64,000 nt of DNA, taken from Polaribacter sp. SA4-12 (GTDB taxonomy: Bacteria; Bacteroidota; Bacteroidia; Flavobacteriales; Flavobacteriaceae). The translations under genes and the position numbers were made by a program. The DNA lies in NCBI RefSeq assembly GCF_002163675.1, contig NZ_CP019334.1, positions 3,329,501 to 3,393,500 of the forward strand. Reading direction: 5' to 3'. Below are positions 34,943-43,420 of this stretch, piece by piece (the first letter of the stretch is position 1; each line of letters starts with the position of its first letter). Below the pieces are notes generated by a model. It ran no database searches. It was given only the letters and a program-made list of their open reading frames with translations, and was not told where the DNA came from.

Positions 34943-37219
34943 TTATTTGTAATAATAAGAACCTACCCAATTATAATTCTTGCTGTTAATTTTTAATGTA
35001 TGTTTTATCTCTTTTAAAGCGTTTGTATTTGCAGTAATAAAAAGTTTAGTTTTTCCACTTAAAGTTGTTATTGAAATAGCTGTATAGTCTACTGAATCTA
35101 AAACAACTTTTAATTCTTTAATACTACTTTTAGAATTAACAGCAGATTCAGAAACAGGACTATAGCTTCCATGTGCTTCTATTGCTGAAACAAAAAGTGT
35201 GTTTTTAGTATTTTTTCTTCTTAGCATTATTGCAGCTTCTCTACGTAAATTAAATTCTGGGTCATTTGCTCCAATTCTAGTAAAAAGTATTTCGTCATTA
35301 GTATCAGAAATAGTTGATAAAGTATAAAACTTTCCTTTATTTAACCAAGAGAATTTAGCGTTGCTTTCTTTCGATTTTCCATTACCTTCTACATATAAAT
35401 GTTGATATCCGTTTTTGCTTCCTAAAGGTTTTAATGTTTTTGGTATTGTATACTCAAAATTAGTATTCAAAACCTGACCTAAAAAGTAATAAGGAAAATC
35501 ATATTGATTTGCTTGATTAGAGATAGAAACTACTTTCATAATGTCTAATACAAAAGGTTTTTCGAAATTTTCATCTTTAATAATTGCTAAAGTTCTTTGC
35601 ATATCAGTTCCAGGATATGTCTTGGTTACTTTTGCACTAGAAGCTTGTACGTTTTTGTTATCAGAAGAAAAATAATGTAAGTCTGGGTGGTTTTGACTTC
35701 CTATTTCGTATTTACCATTATAATGAGAAGTTTCATTTTGAGTTACTGTATTGTGTGCAATTGTTTGTTTTGCCCAAGTCTTATTTTCTTTTAGATAGTT
35801 TCCACCACCTTTTTGTTCAATATTTACAAAACGAGCTAAACCATAATCTTGAAGTACCTCAGTTCCTTTTTCGTATAATGAATATGATAATTTATCATAA
35901 TGACCGTGACTAGAACCTTGAGATGCATATTTAAACACAAGCTCAATACCTTCATTTCTTAAAATACCAACACCACCTTGTTTACCTTCTGGACCATCAG
36001 ATAAATTAATTGATTTTTTTTCAAATGGCTTTGCTTTTCCTTCTTTTATACCAAGTGCAACTGCTAAACCAGAATCGTCTAATAATACTTTATTTTGTTC
36101 AGTAGCAATTGATAATAAACCTGCATCTTGTTTTCCAAAATGATAAGAAATATCTACTGCAGTAACCAATGCATCGTTATAATAAGACATTCCTTTTTGT
36201 CCATCGTTAAGAGGGAAAAAGTCGCCATCTGCATCAGATAAATTTAAAAGAGCATTTATCGATTTTAAAAGTACACCTTCTTTGTATTCAAAAATCTTTA
36301 ATTCTGGTTTTACGTTATCTAAACCTTCAGCAAAAACTAAAAAAGGATACATTGCATAACGTTGGTAATATGGTCCTTCATTATAATATCCGTCAGGAGA
36401 AAAAGGTTCTTCTATATTTGCTAAAAATCCTGCTTTACCGTTTTTATTTAAAAAACCACCATCATCATCTTTTTTCTTAGTATCTAATTTTAAATCTTTA
36501 ATACCATATAAAGCACGATCAATCAATTCTTGATCATTCATAACCAAACCAATCATACCAACAGCAGCATTTCCCCATGTACTATGGTTGTGAACTCTTT
36601 GGTAAAATTGTGGACTATCAACAGAAATATGATCTGCAAATGGTTTAAATAAGTTTGTTTCTAGTTTGTTACGTTCTTCTTCTGATAAATAATTATAGAT
36701 GCAATCATAAGCTTGACTCACATAAACCAGCCAATTTGCGTCATTTAAACATTGCCAAAATAATTTTCCTCTTGCATAAGATCTTGTTTTTGGGTGTAAT
36801 GGCAATGTTTTATACATTTCCTCATATTGCATTAACATGTCTTTTACATATTTCGCATATTTTTCATCATTTAAAATTTGGTATAAAACACCTGCTTTTT
36901 GTAATACGATCATGTTGCGTTTATGACGAACATGTGTGTAACCACCAGAATAATCTAAAGGTATTGGAGTTTCGATTCCTAAAGCAATTTCTGCATCTAT
37001 TTCTTTTTGAACTGCTTTTAATGTATTGTCAAAAATTGGAATATTGCCTAATTGTGCTCTAATGTCTTTAACACCTTGAGAAGTAAGAATTAAGTTAGGG
37101 TGAGAGCCTTCAATTTTAGCATTATTAGAAGTTTTCTCTTTTGTCTTGTTGCAGGAAACTGAAATCACTATTAATAATAGTAATATGATGCTTTTTGATA
37201 TGCTGTTTTTTAATTTCAT
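34943..37219 (-). CDS. PL17 oligoalginate lyase (exolytic), lipoprotein
   Basis: A 758-residue lipoprotein (VISVSCNK, Cys23) with the PL17 layout: an N-terminal (alpha/alpha) toroid to about 390, then a heparinase II/III-type beta-sheet domain. The catalytic surroundings are HNHSTWGNAAVG (about 205-218, Asn/His neutralisers) and YNEGPYYQRYAMYPF (about 277-291, catalytic Tyr). The beta domain holds GSSHGHYDKLSY, the metal-site histidine motif. PL17 enzymes trim alginate oligosaccharides to monomers from the end. The KdgF-like cupin follows in the same transcript; operator C precedes it. Confidence 0.9.
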   Translation of the reverse strand: MKLKNSISKSIILLLLIVISVSCNKTKEKTSNNAKIEGSHPNLILTSQGVKDIRAQLGNIPIFDNTLKAVQKEIDAEIALGIETPIPLDYSGGYTHVRHKRNMIVLQKAGVLYQILNDEKYAKYVKDMLMQYEEMYKTLPLHPKTRSYARGKLFWQCLNDANWLVYVSQAYDCIYNYLSEEERNKLETNLFKPFADHISVDSPQFYQRVHNHSTWGNAAVGMIGLVMNDQELIDRALYGIKDLKLDTKKKDDDGGFLNKNGKAGFLANIEEPFSPDGYYNEGPYYQRYAMYPFLVFAEGLDNVKPELKIFEYKEGVLLKSINALLNLSDADGDFFPLNDGQKGMSYYNDALVTAVDISYHFGKQDAGLLSIATEQNKVLLDDSGLAVALGIKEGKAKPFEKKSINLSDGPEGKQGGVGILRNEGIELVFKYASQGSSHGHYDKLSYSLYEKGTEVLQDYGLARFVNIEQKGGGNYLKENKTWAKQTIAHNTVTQNETSHYNGKYEIGSQNHPDLHYFSSDNKNVQASSAKVTKTYPGTDMQRTLAIIKDENFEKPFVLDIMKVVSISNQANQYDFPYYFLGQVLNTNFEYTIPKTLKPLGSKNGYQHLYVEGNGKSKESNAKFSWLNKGKFYTLSTISDTNDEILFTRIGANDPEFNLRREAAIMLRRKNTKNTLFVSAIEAHGSYSPVSESAVNSKSSIKELKVVLDSVDYTAISITTLSGKTKLFITANTNALKEIKHTLKINSKNYNWVGSYYYK

Positions 37220-37252
37220 ACTTAATCCTTTGATTATAAATTGAATTTAAAA

Positions 37253-37282
37253 TTGGTTAACCAGATTGGTAGACCAAATATA
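37253..37282 (-). promoter_or_regulatory. Operator array C: two boxes plus -7 element, PL17-KdgF operon
   Basis: TTGGTTAACCAG (37253-37264) and TTGGTAGACCAA (37266-37277), 13-bp period. CAAATATA (37275-37282) reads TATATTTG on the minus strand. Confidence 0.75.
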
Positions 37283-37401
37283 GGGTTATTTGATATTTTA
37301 ACAAAATAATAAGATGCATATTAGTTTTTTTAACATTTAAAAAATAAATATGTTTTTATTAGAAAGAGCATATTAAGAACTTTTTATTTTATTTTTAAGA
37401 C

Positions 37402-37432
37402 AAAAAAAAGTCCATTTAATAAAAAATGGACT
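37402..37432 (-). terminator. Terminator after the T9SS CBM-like protein gene
   Basis: AGTCCATTT / AAATGGACT stem with an eight-base T run on the minus strand, 28 bp past the stop. Confidence 0.8.
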
Positions 37433-37459
37433 CTTCTTTTAAAGTAAATAATTCAAATT

Positions 37460-38383
37460 TTACTCAATAATTATCTTTCTAGATCCTACTAAGTCATTAC
37501 TCATAACTTTTAGAACATAAACACCTTTAGACAAATTAGAAATATCTATTTTGTTATTTGTTAATTTTGATGAAGAAATAACTTTCTTACCAATTAAATT
37601 GTAAACTTCAACTCCTGTAATTGTTTCGTTTGTAGAAATTTGTACAAACTCATTTGCAGGGTTAGGGTAAATACTAATTTTTGAAGAAAAAAGATCGTTA
37701 ACAGATGCTGTAGCTCCTAAATTAACTAAATTTAAGTTATCAATTCTAACTGCTGAATCACCATTCATCCAACCTTTATTTTTTGAAGTAGCTACTTGTG
37801 TACCTTCGTTATGAGTTGCGTCATCAAAAGGACCAACTGCTCTAATAAATATAGCGATACTAGTTTCAGATCCAGTATCGAAAGAAATTTGAGATATATC
37901 TAGTGTACCATCAGCTGGAGCATATGTAGTATAAGAAATTTGATTATTTGCGTCTTCAACAGAAGCAACTGTAGTATATCCAAAACCACTTTGTTCAGCA
38001 GTAGCTGGACCAGCATATAAAGGAGTATAATCAGCAACATATGCGCTACCTTTTAAAATAACAATTTCAAAATGAGTAGTTGTAGTAGGGTCTTCTGCGT
38101 AAGTATATTCTAAATCTAAAGTATAAGTACTGTTTGCTTCAACAGCTACTTCTTGATATACTCCATCAGATTCCATTGCGTCTAACTTTACAACATCACT
38201 ACTGTTTTTAGTTGAAGATTCGCCTTGATCAGCGATATCCTTATTAATCCATCCTGCACAGGTACAATCACTATCTTTGTTTTTAGCAATTTTATCAAAT
38301 GTAGCGTTGTGAACTGTTGGTTGTGTTTGAGCAAATAATGAACAGCTTCCAACAAGGGCAATAAAAAGTAATGTTTTTTTCAT
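37460..38383 (-). CDS. Secreted CBM-like protein with T9SS type A sorting domain
   Basis: A 307-residue product from the ATG at 38383, which starts a clean signal peptide (MKKTLLFIALVGSCSLFAQ). The mature module (about 22-230) has VVKLDAMESDGVYQEVAVE and ends AVRIDNLNLVNLG, the same frame of motifs as the C-terminal modules of the two PKD lipoproteins. The T9SS type A tail follows (IYPNPANEFVQIST...GVYVLKVMSND). No catalytic motif is visible. It has its own three-box operator and terminator, so it is a dedicated member of the regulon. I infer a secreted or surface-attached alginate-binding protein. Confidence 0.75.
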   Translation of the reverse strand: MKKTLLFIALVGSCSLFAQTQPTVHNATFDKIAKNKDSDCTCAGWINKDIADQGESSTKNSSDVVKLDAMESDGVYQEVAVEANSTYTLDLEYTYAEDPTTTTHFEIVILKGSAYVADYTPLYAGPATAEQSGFGYTTVASVEDANNQISYTTYAPADGTLDISQISFDTGSETSIAIFIRAVGPFDDATHNEGTQVATSKNKGWMNGDSAVRIDNLNLVNLGATASVNDLFSSKISIYPNPANEFVQISTNETITGVEVYNLIGKKVISSSKLTNNKIDISNLSKGVYVLKVMSNDLVGSRKIIIE

Positions 38384-38413
38384 ATTAGTAAATTTTAAAA
38401 GGTTAATAATAAA

Positions 38414-38456
38414 TTGGCTCACCAATGTGGTTGACCAAATTGGTTTACCAAAAATA
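38414..38456 (-). promoter_or_regulatory. Operator array D: three boxes plus -7 element
   Basis: TTGGCTCACCAA (38414-38425), GTGGTTGACCAA (38427-38438) and TTGGTTTACCAA (38440-38451), exact 13-bp period. CAAAAATA (38449-38456) reads TATTTTTG on the minus strand. Confidence 0.75.
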
Positions 38457-38527
38457 CGAATTAATTTGAATAATCAAAACTATATTTGAATTATTTTAAG
38501 GGTTTGGTTGTTAGTATATTATAAATG

Positions 38528-40741
38528 TTACAGATTTTTAAAAATTTCTAAAGGATTTATTGTTACTTCTTTATAATCTTCCGTTTTTTTGAGGACAAAA
38601 GGTTTGTGAAATAAAGATTGAATAGAAAAATCATTTTTTGTAACCTTAATAAAAATATCCACTTTTTCTGAAAATTGAATCGTTTTTTCTTGAATTCTAA
38701 TATCTTTTACTCCGAAAAACAAGTGCTTATCGTTTTTAGAAAGTGTTTGTGTAGCGTCTGATATTATTGATGAATTTTTAGACCAACCTTTAAAATCAGG
38801 GTTCTCTTTTTCCTCATCAATTCTATTATCATATTTAGAAAAAGGGAATAAAATAGTAATAAAATTGAAATCTTTTGTATCTGTTTTAGAAGTTACAATC
38901 CATTGTTTTCCTCTTGCTCCATCAGTTTTTATTTTGTCAATTTTATTAAGTTGATAAATATCTAAACCAGAACCATTAGAAAAACTAGATCTTAGTAAAT
39001 TAGGCGAATTTTCTAAACTATAATGACCTTGCCAAACTTGTTTGTAATTGTGTTTTTTATCCGAAGAAAAATTATCTTTTACAATCCAAAAATCATTTTC
39101 TACATTAATAACTTGTCTCGAATATTCAACTCCCAAGTTTTTAAAACCATCATGCGATCCTATAAAAACTTCTAAATCTTCATTTTTTTGAAAAATAATA
39201 ACTTTAGGTTTCGGTAATTCTTTAAATTTCCCAAAACCACTTCCTCCTTTATTAGAAGCGTATTTTTTTCCTTGCAATTCATCATCAACCAAAGCAACAT
39301 TCTTGGTCATCGAGTTTTTAAATAATTCTAAATCTTTTAAAGAATATCGAACTTGGTAATTTGGTAGAATTACATTTTCATTAGCCATTGCTTGTATTCC
39401 TAAAATATCTCCGTGTTGATGATCTGGTTTTTCAGCATCTAATCCAGCAGAAATAACTAGCATTTTATCTTTACTATTCCATCCTTCACGCATTATGTAA
39501 TATCCTGTTTCAGGAAAAGAATATGATTTAAAATCAGGCTTTTCTTGTTGAATGCTTTGCAAGTTTTCTAGTTGATTTTTACTGGTGTACCAATACATTT
39601 TTCCGCTTACCTTATTGTTTGCGAAATAGCCAAAAGTAGGATTCTCAAATAATAAATATCCTAAAGTTAAGGCATCTGAAATATCATTTTTTTCTGCCCA
39701 AGGAGTATCAGTATCATCAGAAAAAACAGGAGCAGATTTATCTGGAAAAGATATTTTAGTTAAGGTTGTAAATAAAGATTCTAATTTATTTTTCCAGAAA
39801 TCATCAACCTTTAAATTGCTGTTTTTTACTAATTGATACACGTAAAAATAATTACCAATATCGCTTTTATGATAATGCACTGTTCTTTCGAACTGAAAAC
39901 CATCTTCATTAATTTCTTTACTTAAATGTTCTGCCAATAATTTCATAGAATGGTTGTACCAAACATCTGTATCTACAAAATCTCTTAATAAAATAGAAAC
40001 CATCGCTAAAGCGGATAAACCTCTTGTTTGGTGATTACCAGATTTAAAGTTCTGATTGATTTCGAACAAATAAGAAGCATGTTGTAATAATGTAGCAATC
40101 GTTTTTAGTTGATCTTTATCTGAATATGCTTTTTCACCTAAAAAAAGATTATGAATTTGTAACCAATTTAATATTCTATAACCCGATCTAAAAGATTCGT
40201 AAACTCCGTTTCCATCTTCAAGAACTTCGAATTTATTTTGATGCAATGCAGTGTTTAAAGATTGCATTTGTTCTGTAAAATAATTAATGTATTTGCTGTC
40301 TTTTTGCTGATAAAAATAATAGAATGCAATGTCTACCATTTTATGTTGACGTGCCAAATGTCTTAATGCGTATGCATTTAAGGGTTTTCCGTTTTGATAA
40401 TTAAAAGGAAGTTTCCATTGTGGGGTTGATGAGAATTTTGCCAAATGATCTAAAGCTCTTGTTGTATGACTTTCTACTGCTTTTGGATATAAATTTGCGT
40501 ATTCTTTAAAGCGATTATCTACTGTTTTATAATCGTAGAAATAGCGTTCAGAGAATTTATCTCTAAAATAACTAGCTAATTTTTCAGTTGATATTTTTCC
40601 GTTTTCTGATAGTTGACTTTTTACATCATCATTTAAATAGTTGACTAAATTAGAAACCTCGATAACTTTTTTACTCGGTGTTTTTTGTCCGAATATAGAA
40701 ATTGAGACTAAAAGTAGGAGGGTAGTGTAAATTGTTTTCAT
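38528..40741 (-). CDS. Heparinase II/III-family polysaccharide lyase, probable alginate/uronan lyase
   Basis: A 737-residue secreted protein (signal peptide ending SIFGQ). The N-terminal toroid holds FKSGNHQTRGLSALAM (about 232-247, Asn-His pair) and FERTVHYHKSDIGNYFYVY (about 284-302, catalytic Tyr region). The C-terminal beta-sheet domain holds KPDHQHGDILGIQA, the histidine-rich metal motif. This is the fold of PL12, PL15, PL17 and PL39. It is clearly different from the PL17 gene at 34943, so a distinct specificity is likely. It follows PL6 and may be read through the terminator between them. Alginate is inferred from context. Confidence 0.8.
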   Translation of the reverse strand: MKTIYTTLLLLVSISIFGQKTPSKKVIEVSNLVNYLNDDVKSQLSENGKISTEKLASYFRDKFSERYFYDYKTVDNRFKEYANLYPKAVESHTTRALDHLAKFSSTPQWKLPFNYQNGKPLNAYALRHLARQHKMVDIAFYYFYQQKDSKYINYFTEQMQSLNTALHQNKFEVLEDGNGVYESFRSGYRILNWLQIHNLFLGEKAYSDKDQLKTIATLLQHASYLFEINQNFKSGNHQTRGLSALAMVSILLRDFVDTDVWYNHSMKLLAEHLSKEINEDGFQFERTVHYHKSDIGNYFYVYQLVKNSNLKVDDFWKNKLESLFTTLTKISFPDKSAPVFSDDTDTPWAEKNDISDALTLGYLLFENPTFGYFANNKVSGKMYWYTSKNQLENLQSIQQEKPDFKSYSFPETGYYIMREGWNSKDKMLVISAGLDAEKPDHQHGDILGIQAMANENVILPNYQVRYSLKDLELFKNSMTKNVALVDDELQGKKYASNKGGSGFGKFKELPKPKVIIFQKNEDLEVFIGSHDGFKNLGVEYSRQVINVENDFWIVKDNFSSDKKHNYKQVWQGHYSLENSPNLLRSSFSNGSGLDIYQLNKIDKIKTDGARGKQWIVTSKTDTKDFNFITILFPFSKYDNRIDEEKENPDFKGWSKNSSIISDATQTLSKNDKHLFFGVKDIRIQEKTIQFSEKVDIFIKVTKNDFSIQSLFHKPFVLKKTEDYKEVTINPLEIFKNL

Positions 40742-40750
40742 CTTTTTTAT

Positions 40751-40820
40751 ATAAAAAAAAACACTGATTTAAAGATTTACATGTGGCGTAATACATGTTA
40801 TAACCTTTGAAATCAGTGCT
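40751..40820 (-). terminator. Nested hairpin terminator after PL6
   Basis: CACTGATTT (40762-40770) pairs with AAATCAGTG (40810-40818). The loop contains a second dyad, ACATGT/ACATGT (40779-40784 with 40793-40798). A T run follows on the minus strand. It lies only 10 bp upstream of the next start codon, so partial read-through would set the ratio of PL6 to heparinase-type lyase. Confidence 0.6.
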
Positions 40821-40849
40821 TAAATTTGACTTTTTATTTCCTTGAAAAA

Positions 40850-43159
40850 TTAATACATTAATTTCATTACTAAGTTTTCTTGAGTTTTGATTTTTCCAGA
40901 ATTGATTAAAGTATTTTCAGATTCAACGTTGTTTTTTGCTCCCCATAAAATAGAAACAAAATCAACTTTATTGTTTTTAAATACATTTTTAGTAATGTTT
41001 ACATTAACAATACCTCTGTGATTTAATAACATTTTGTTTTTTTCTTTACTTCCACAGTTTGTAAAAGTGCTATTTTCAACTAATAGATTTCCACCAATTG
41101 TAGACTCATCATAACCACCTCTGTAATAATCAATCACGTTTTGTTTAACGTTAGTAAATTGACAGTTTTCAATAGTTAAATATTCAGTATTATAATCACC
41201 TCTATCATTTGTTTCTTCAGACAATTCGATACCATTTTTACAGTTTGAAATTGCCGTGTTTGTGAATGTTACACTTTCTGCAAATGTTTGTTTGTATGCT
41301 TTTAATACATAATTGAAATTGTTTATTTCAGAACCAGAAACTGTTAATCCAAAATGGTTAGACATGTTTTCTTTTAAGTTGGCAAAAGCTTGTTGCTTTC
41401 CGTTTCCTGTAAGAACGATGTTGTTTAGGTTTAAAATTCCATAAGGATTTAATTCAAAAACAGGAGTGTTGTCTGATCCAGCAAAAATAATTTCAGCTTT
41501 TTCAGTTCCTTTAGATTGAATTGTAATTGTTTTATTAATTACGATAGATTTAGAAACAGTGTATTTACCAGGATTTAAAGCAATAATATCTCCAGATTTA
41601 GCTGCAGCAATTTTGGTTTCTAATTCTCCCTTTGTTGATGAAACTTCTATAGTTTTTACATCTTTAACTTCTGCTACGTCAGAATACCAATCTGCACCAT
41701 ATTTAGTTTTATCTAAAATTGATGGATCTTTTAAATCTCCTTTAACAGTTGCTCCAATAGAATTTGATTTTGCTCTAGAATTTCCAAAAAGATCTTCTGT
41801 TATCGTATTAAAACCAAAACCATCATAAATATCTAAATCACTAGTTAGGTTAGGAATAAAGATATTCTCACCTACTTTTGTTAATTCAAATTCAGTAGCT
41901 TTCATTCTTTTAATATCACCAAATTCAACTCCTTGGTTGTTGATAATGTTGTTTTTAAACTTTACACCATCAGCTTTATCATGTTCAATAATTGGGTTTT
42001 TATCTCCTTCTTTATTGTAAATTATATTGTTTGCTACAACAGATCTTAAAGCTCTTGCAGAACGAATTTCAGATTTAGGTAAAACAGCTGCTTGTGCAAT
42101 GTTTGTTCCTACCCCAAATTGCCAAGGAGATTTACAATCAACATACGTATTATATGCAACTACAATATCAGTAACTTGGTTATATCTATTTAATGGAGAT
42201 TTAGGAATTCCATTCATAACAGCTAATGGACTTCTAAAATTTTCACCAATAATTTTGTAGAAATAATTGTTGATAATCCAGTGCCCTGTATTTACAATTC
42301 TAATTCCTCCAAATTGTTTATTTACACCATCACCAATAAAATAATTACCATCAATTGTGGCATAATTTCCATGACGAGTTACCACAGAACCTTCACTTTT
42401 ATAAAAAACATTGTTTTTAATTAAATTGAAATTTGTTTTACTAGATATAATTTCAACTTCACCATTACACTCTTCAAATAAGTTGTTTGCAATCGTTGTA
42501 TTACTTGGCGACATAGAAGTAAAACTACTTCCTAATTGAATAGTTTCTCCTCTTGCTCCACCTTTTCTCGGTCTTGGTCCAAAATGATTGTTTACAATTT
42601 CGTGGTAATTTCTAATGCTTTGGTTTCCTTTTAAATCTACTCTAACAGTTGGTCCACCATTTGTTTTACCAGCAATATAACAATTAGCTAATTTATTATG
42701 TGTACCATATAATTGAACCCAAAGATTGTCATTATCTCTTTGTAAGTTGTTGAAGTCTAAAATAACACAATTGGTAACGCTACTATAGTTTGCAACTTTA
42801 TCTGCATCAGTTCTAAATGCAATTACATTTTTTTTAGGAGAATGTCCTTTTCTAAAAAATAACCCACTTACTTGTAAATAATTACCACTTATTTCTAAGC
42901 TAGAAACGCCTTCAATAAAAACTTTACCAGCAGTTTCTGCTTTTAAAATTATTGGTTCTTTTTCAGTTCCTTTTCCTTGAAAAATAATTTCTACATTTTC
43001 ATAGGTTCCGTTTTTAATGACAATAATATCACCTGCTTTCGCATTTTTTGTAGCTTCTATTAATTCTGATGTATCGCTTACTGAAATTTCATTTGTAACT
43101 TTTTCATTACAAGAAATTAGTGATAAAAATAAACTGAAGATTAATAATAAATTTTTCAT
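40850..43159 (-). CDS. PL6 alginate lyase, two beta-helix domains, lipoprotein (PL6-1)
   Basis: A 769-residue lipoprotein (SLISCNEK, Cys17) from the ATG at 43159; the open frame to 43213 would need a TTG inside the operator. The N-terminal chondroitinase-B-like beta-helix shows the PL6 landmarks: VRVDLKGNQ (catalytic Lys about 175), NNHFGPRPRKGG (about 188-199) with GETIQLG, and VTRHGNYATIDGN (catalytic Arg about 260). A second beta-helix begins near residue 485 (ELETKIAAAKSGDIIAL). PL6 enzymes cleave poly-G, poly-MG or poly-M endo- or exolytically. Operator E precedes it. Confidence 0.9.
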   Translation of the reverse strand: MKNLLLIFSLFLSLISCNEKVTNEISVSDTSELIEATKNAKAGDIIVIKNGTYENVEIIFQGKGTEKEPIILKAETAGKVFIEGVSSLEISGNYLQVSGLFFRKGHSPKKNVIAFRTDADKVANYSSVTNCVILDFNNLQRDNDNLWVQLYGTHNKLANCYIAGKTNGGPTVRVDLKGNQSIRNYHEIVNNHFGPRPRKGGARGETIQLGSSFTSMSPSNTTIANNLFEECNGEVEIISSKTNFNLIKNNVFYKSEGSVVTRHGNYATIDGNYFIGDGVNKQFGGIRIVNTGHWIINNYFYKIIGENFRSPLAVMNGIPKSPLNRYNQVTDIVVAYNTYVDCKSPWQFGVGTNIAQAAVLPKSEIRSARALRSVVANNIIYNKEGDKNPIIEHDKADGVKFKNNIINNQGVEFGDIKRMKATEFELTKVGENIFIPNLTSDLDIYDGFGFNTITEDLFGNSRAKSNSIGATVKGDLKDPSILDKTKYGADWYSDVAEVKDVKTIEVSSTKGELETKIAAAKSGDIIALNPGKYTVSKSIVINKTITIQSKGTEKAEIIFAGSDNTPVFELNPYGILNLNNIVLTGNGKQQAFANLKENMSNHFGLTVSGSEINNFNYVLKAYKQTFAESVTFTNTAISNCKNGIELSEETNDRGDYNTEYLTIENCQFTNVKQNVIDYYRGGYDESTIGGNLLVENSTFTNCGSKEKNKMLLNHRGIVNVNITKNVFKNNKVDFVSILWGAKNNVESENTLINSGKIKTQENLVMKLMY

Positions 43160-43201
43160 AAAACGTTTTATAATTAAGGTGTTATTTTTAATAAACTTAA
43201 A

Positions 43202-43231
43202 TTGGTTTACCAATTTGGTTTACCAAATATA
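43202..43231 (-). promoter_or_regulatory. Operator array E: two perfect boxes plus -7 element, PL6-1; divergent from uxaC
   Basis: TTGGTTTACCAA at 43202-43213 and 43215-43226. CAAATATA (43224-43231) reads TATATTTG on the minus strand. It lies in the 261-bp divergent gap and might also affect uxaC, for which no clear plus-strand promoter is seen. Confidence 0.75.
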
Positions 43232-43420
43232 GTTACTAATTTTGGATTGAGAAAATTTTCTTACTGAAACACAATTTAATCCTTGTAAATAGGGTTAAAT
43301 ATTTGATCTTAAGTTTTTAAAAACGTGAATTTAACACTATTTTTACAGTAATTCTTAACTTTAAAGAATTAGAGGTATTTTATCTTTATTTTTAAAATTG
43401 AACTGCAATAAAATAATATT

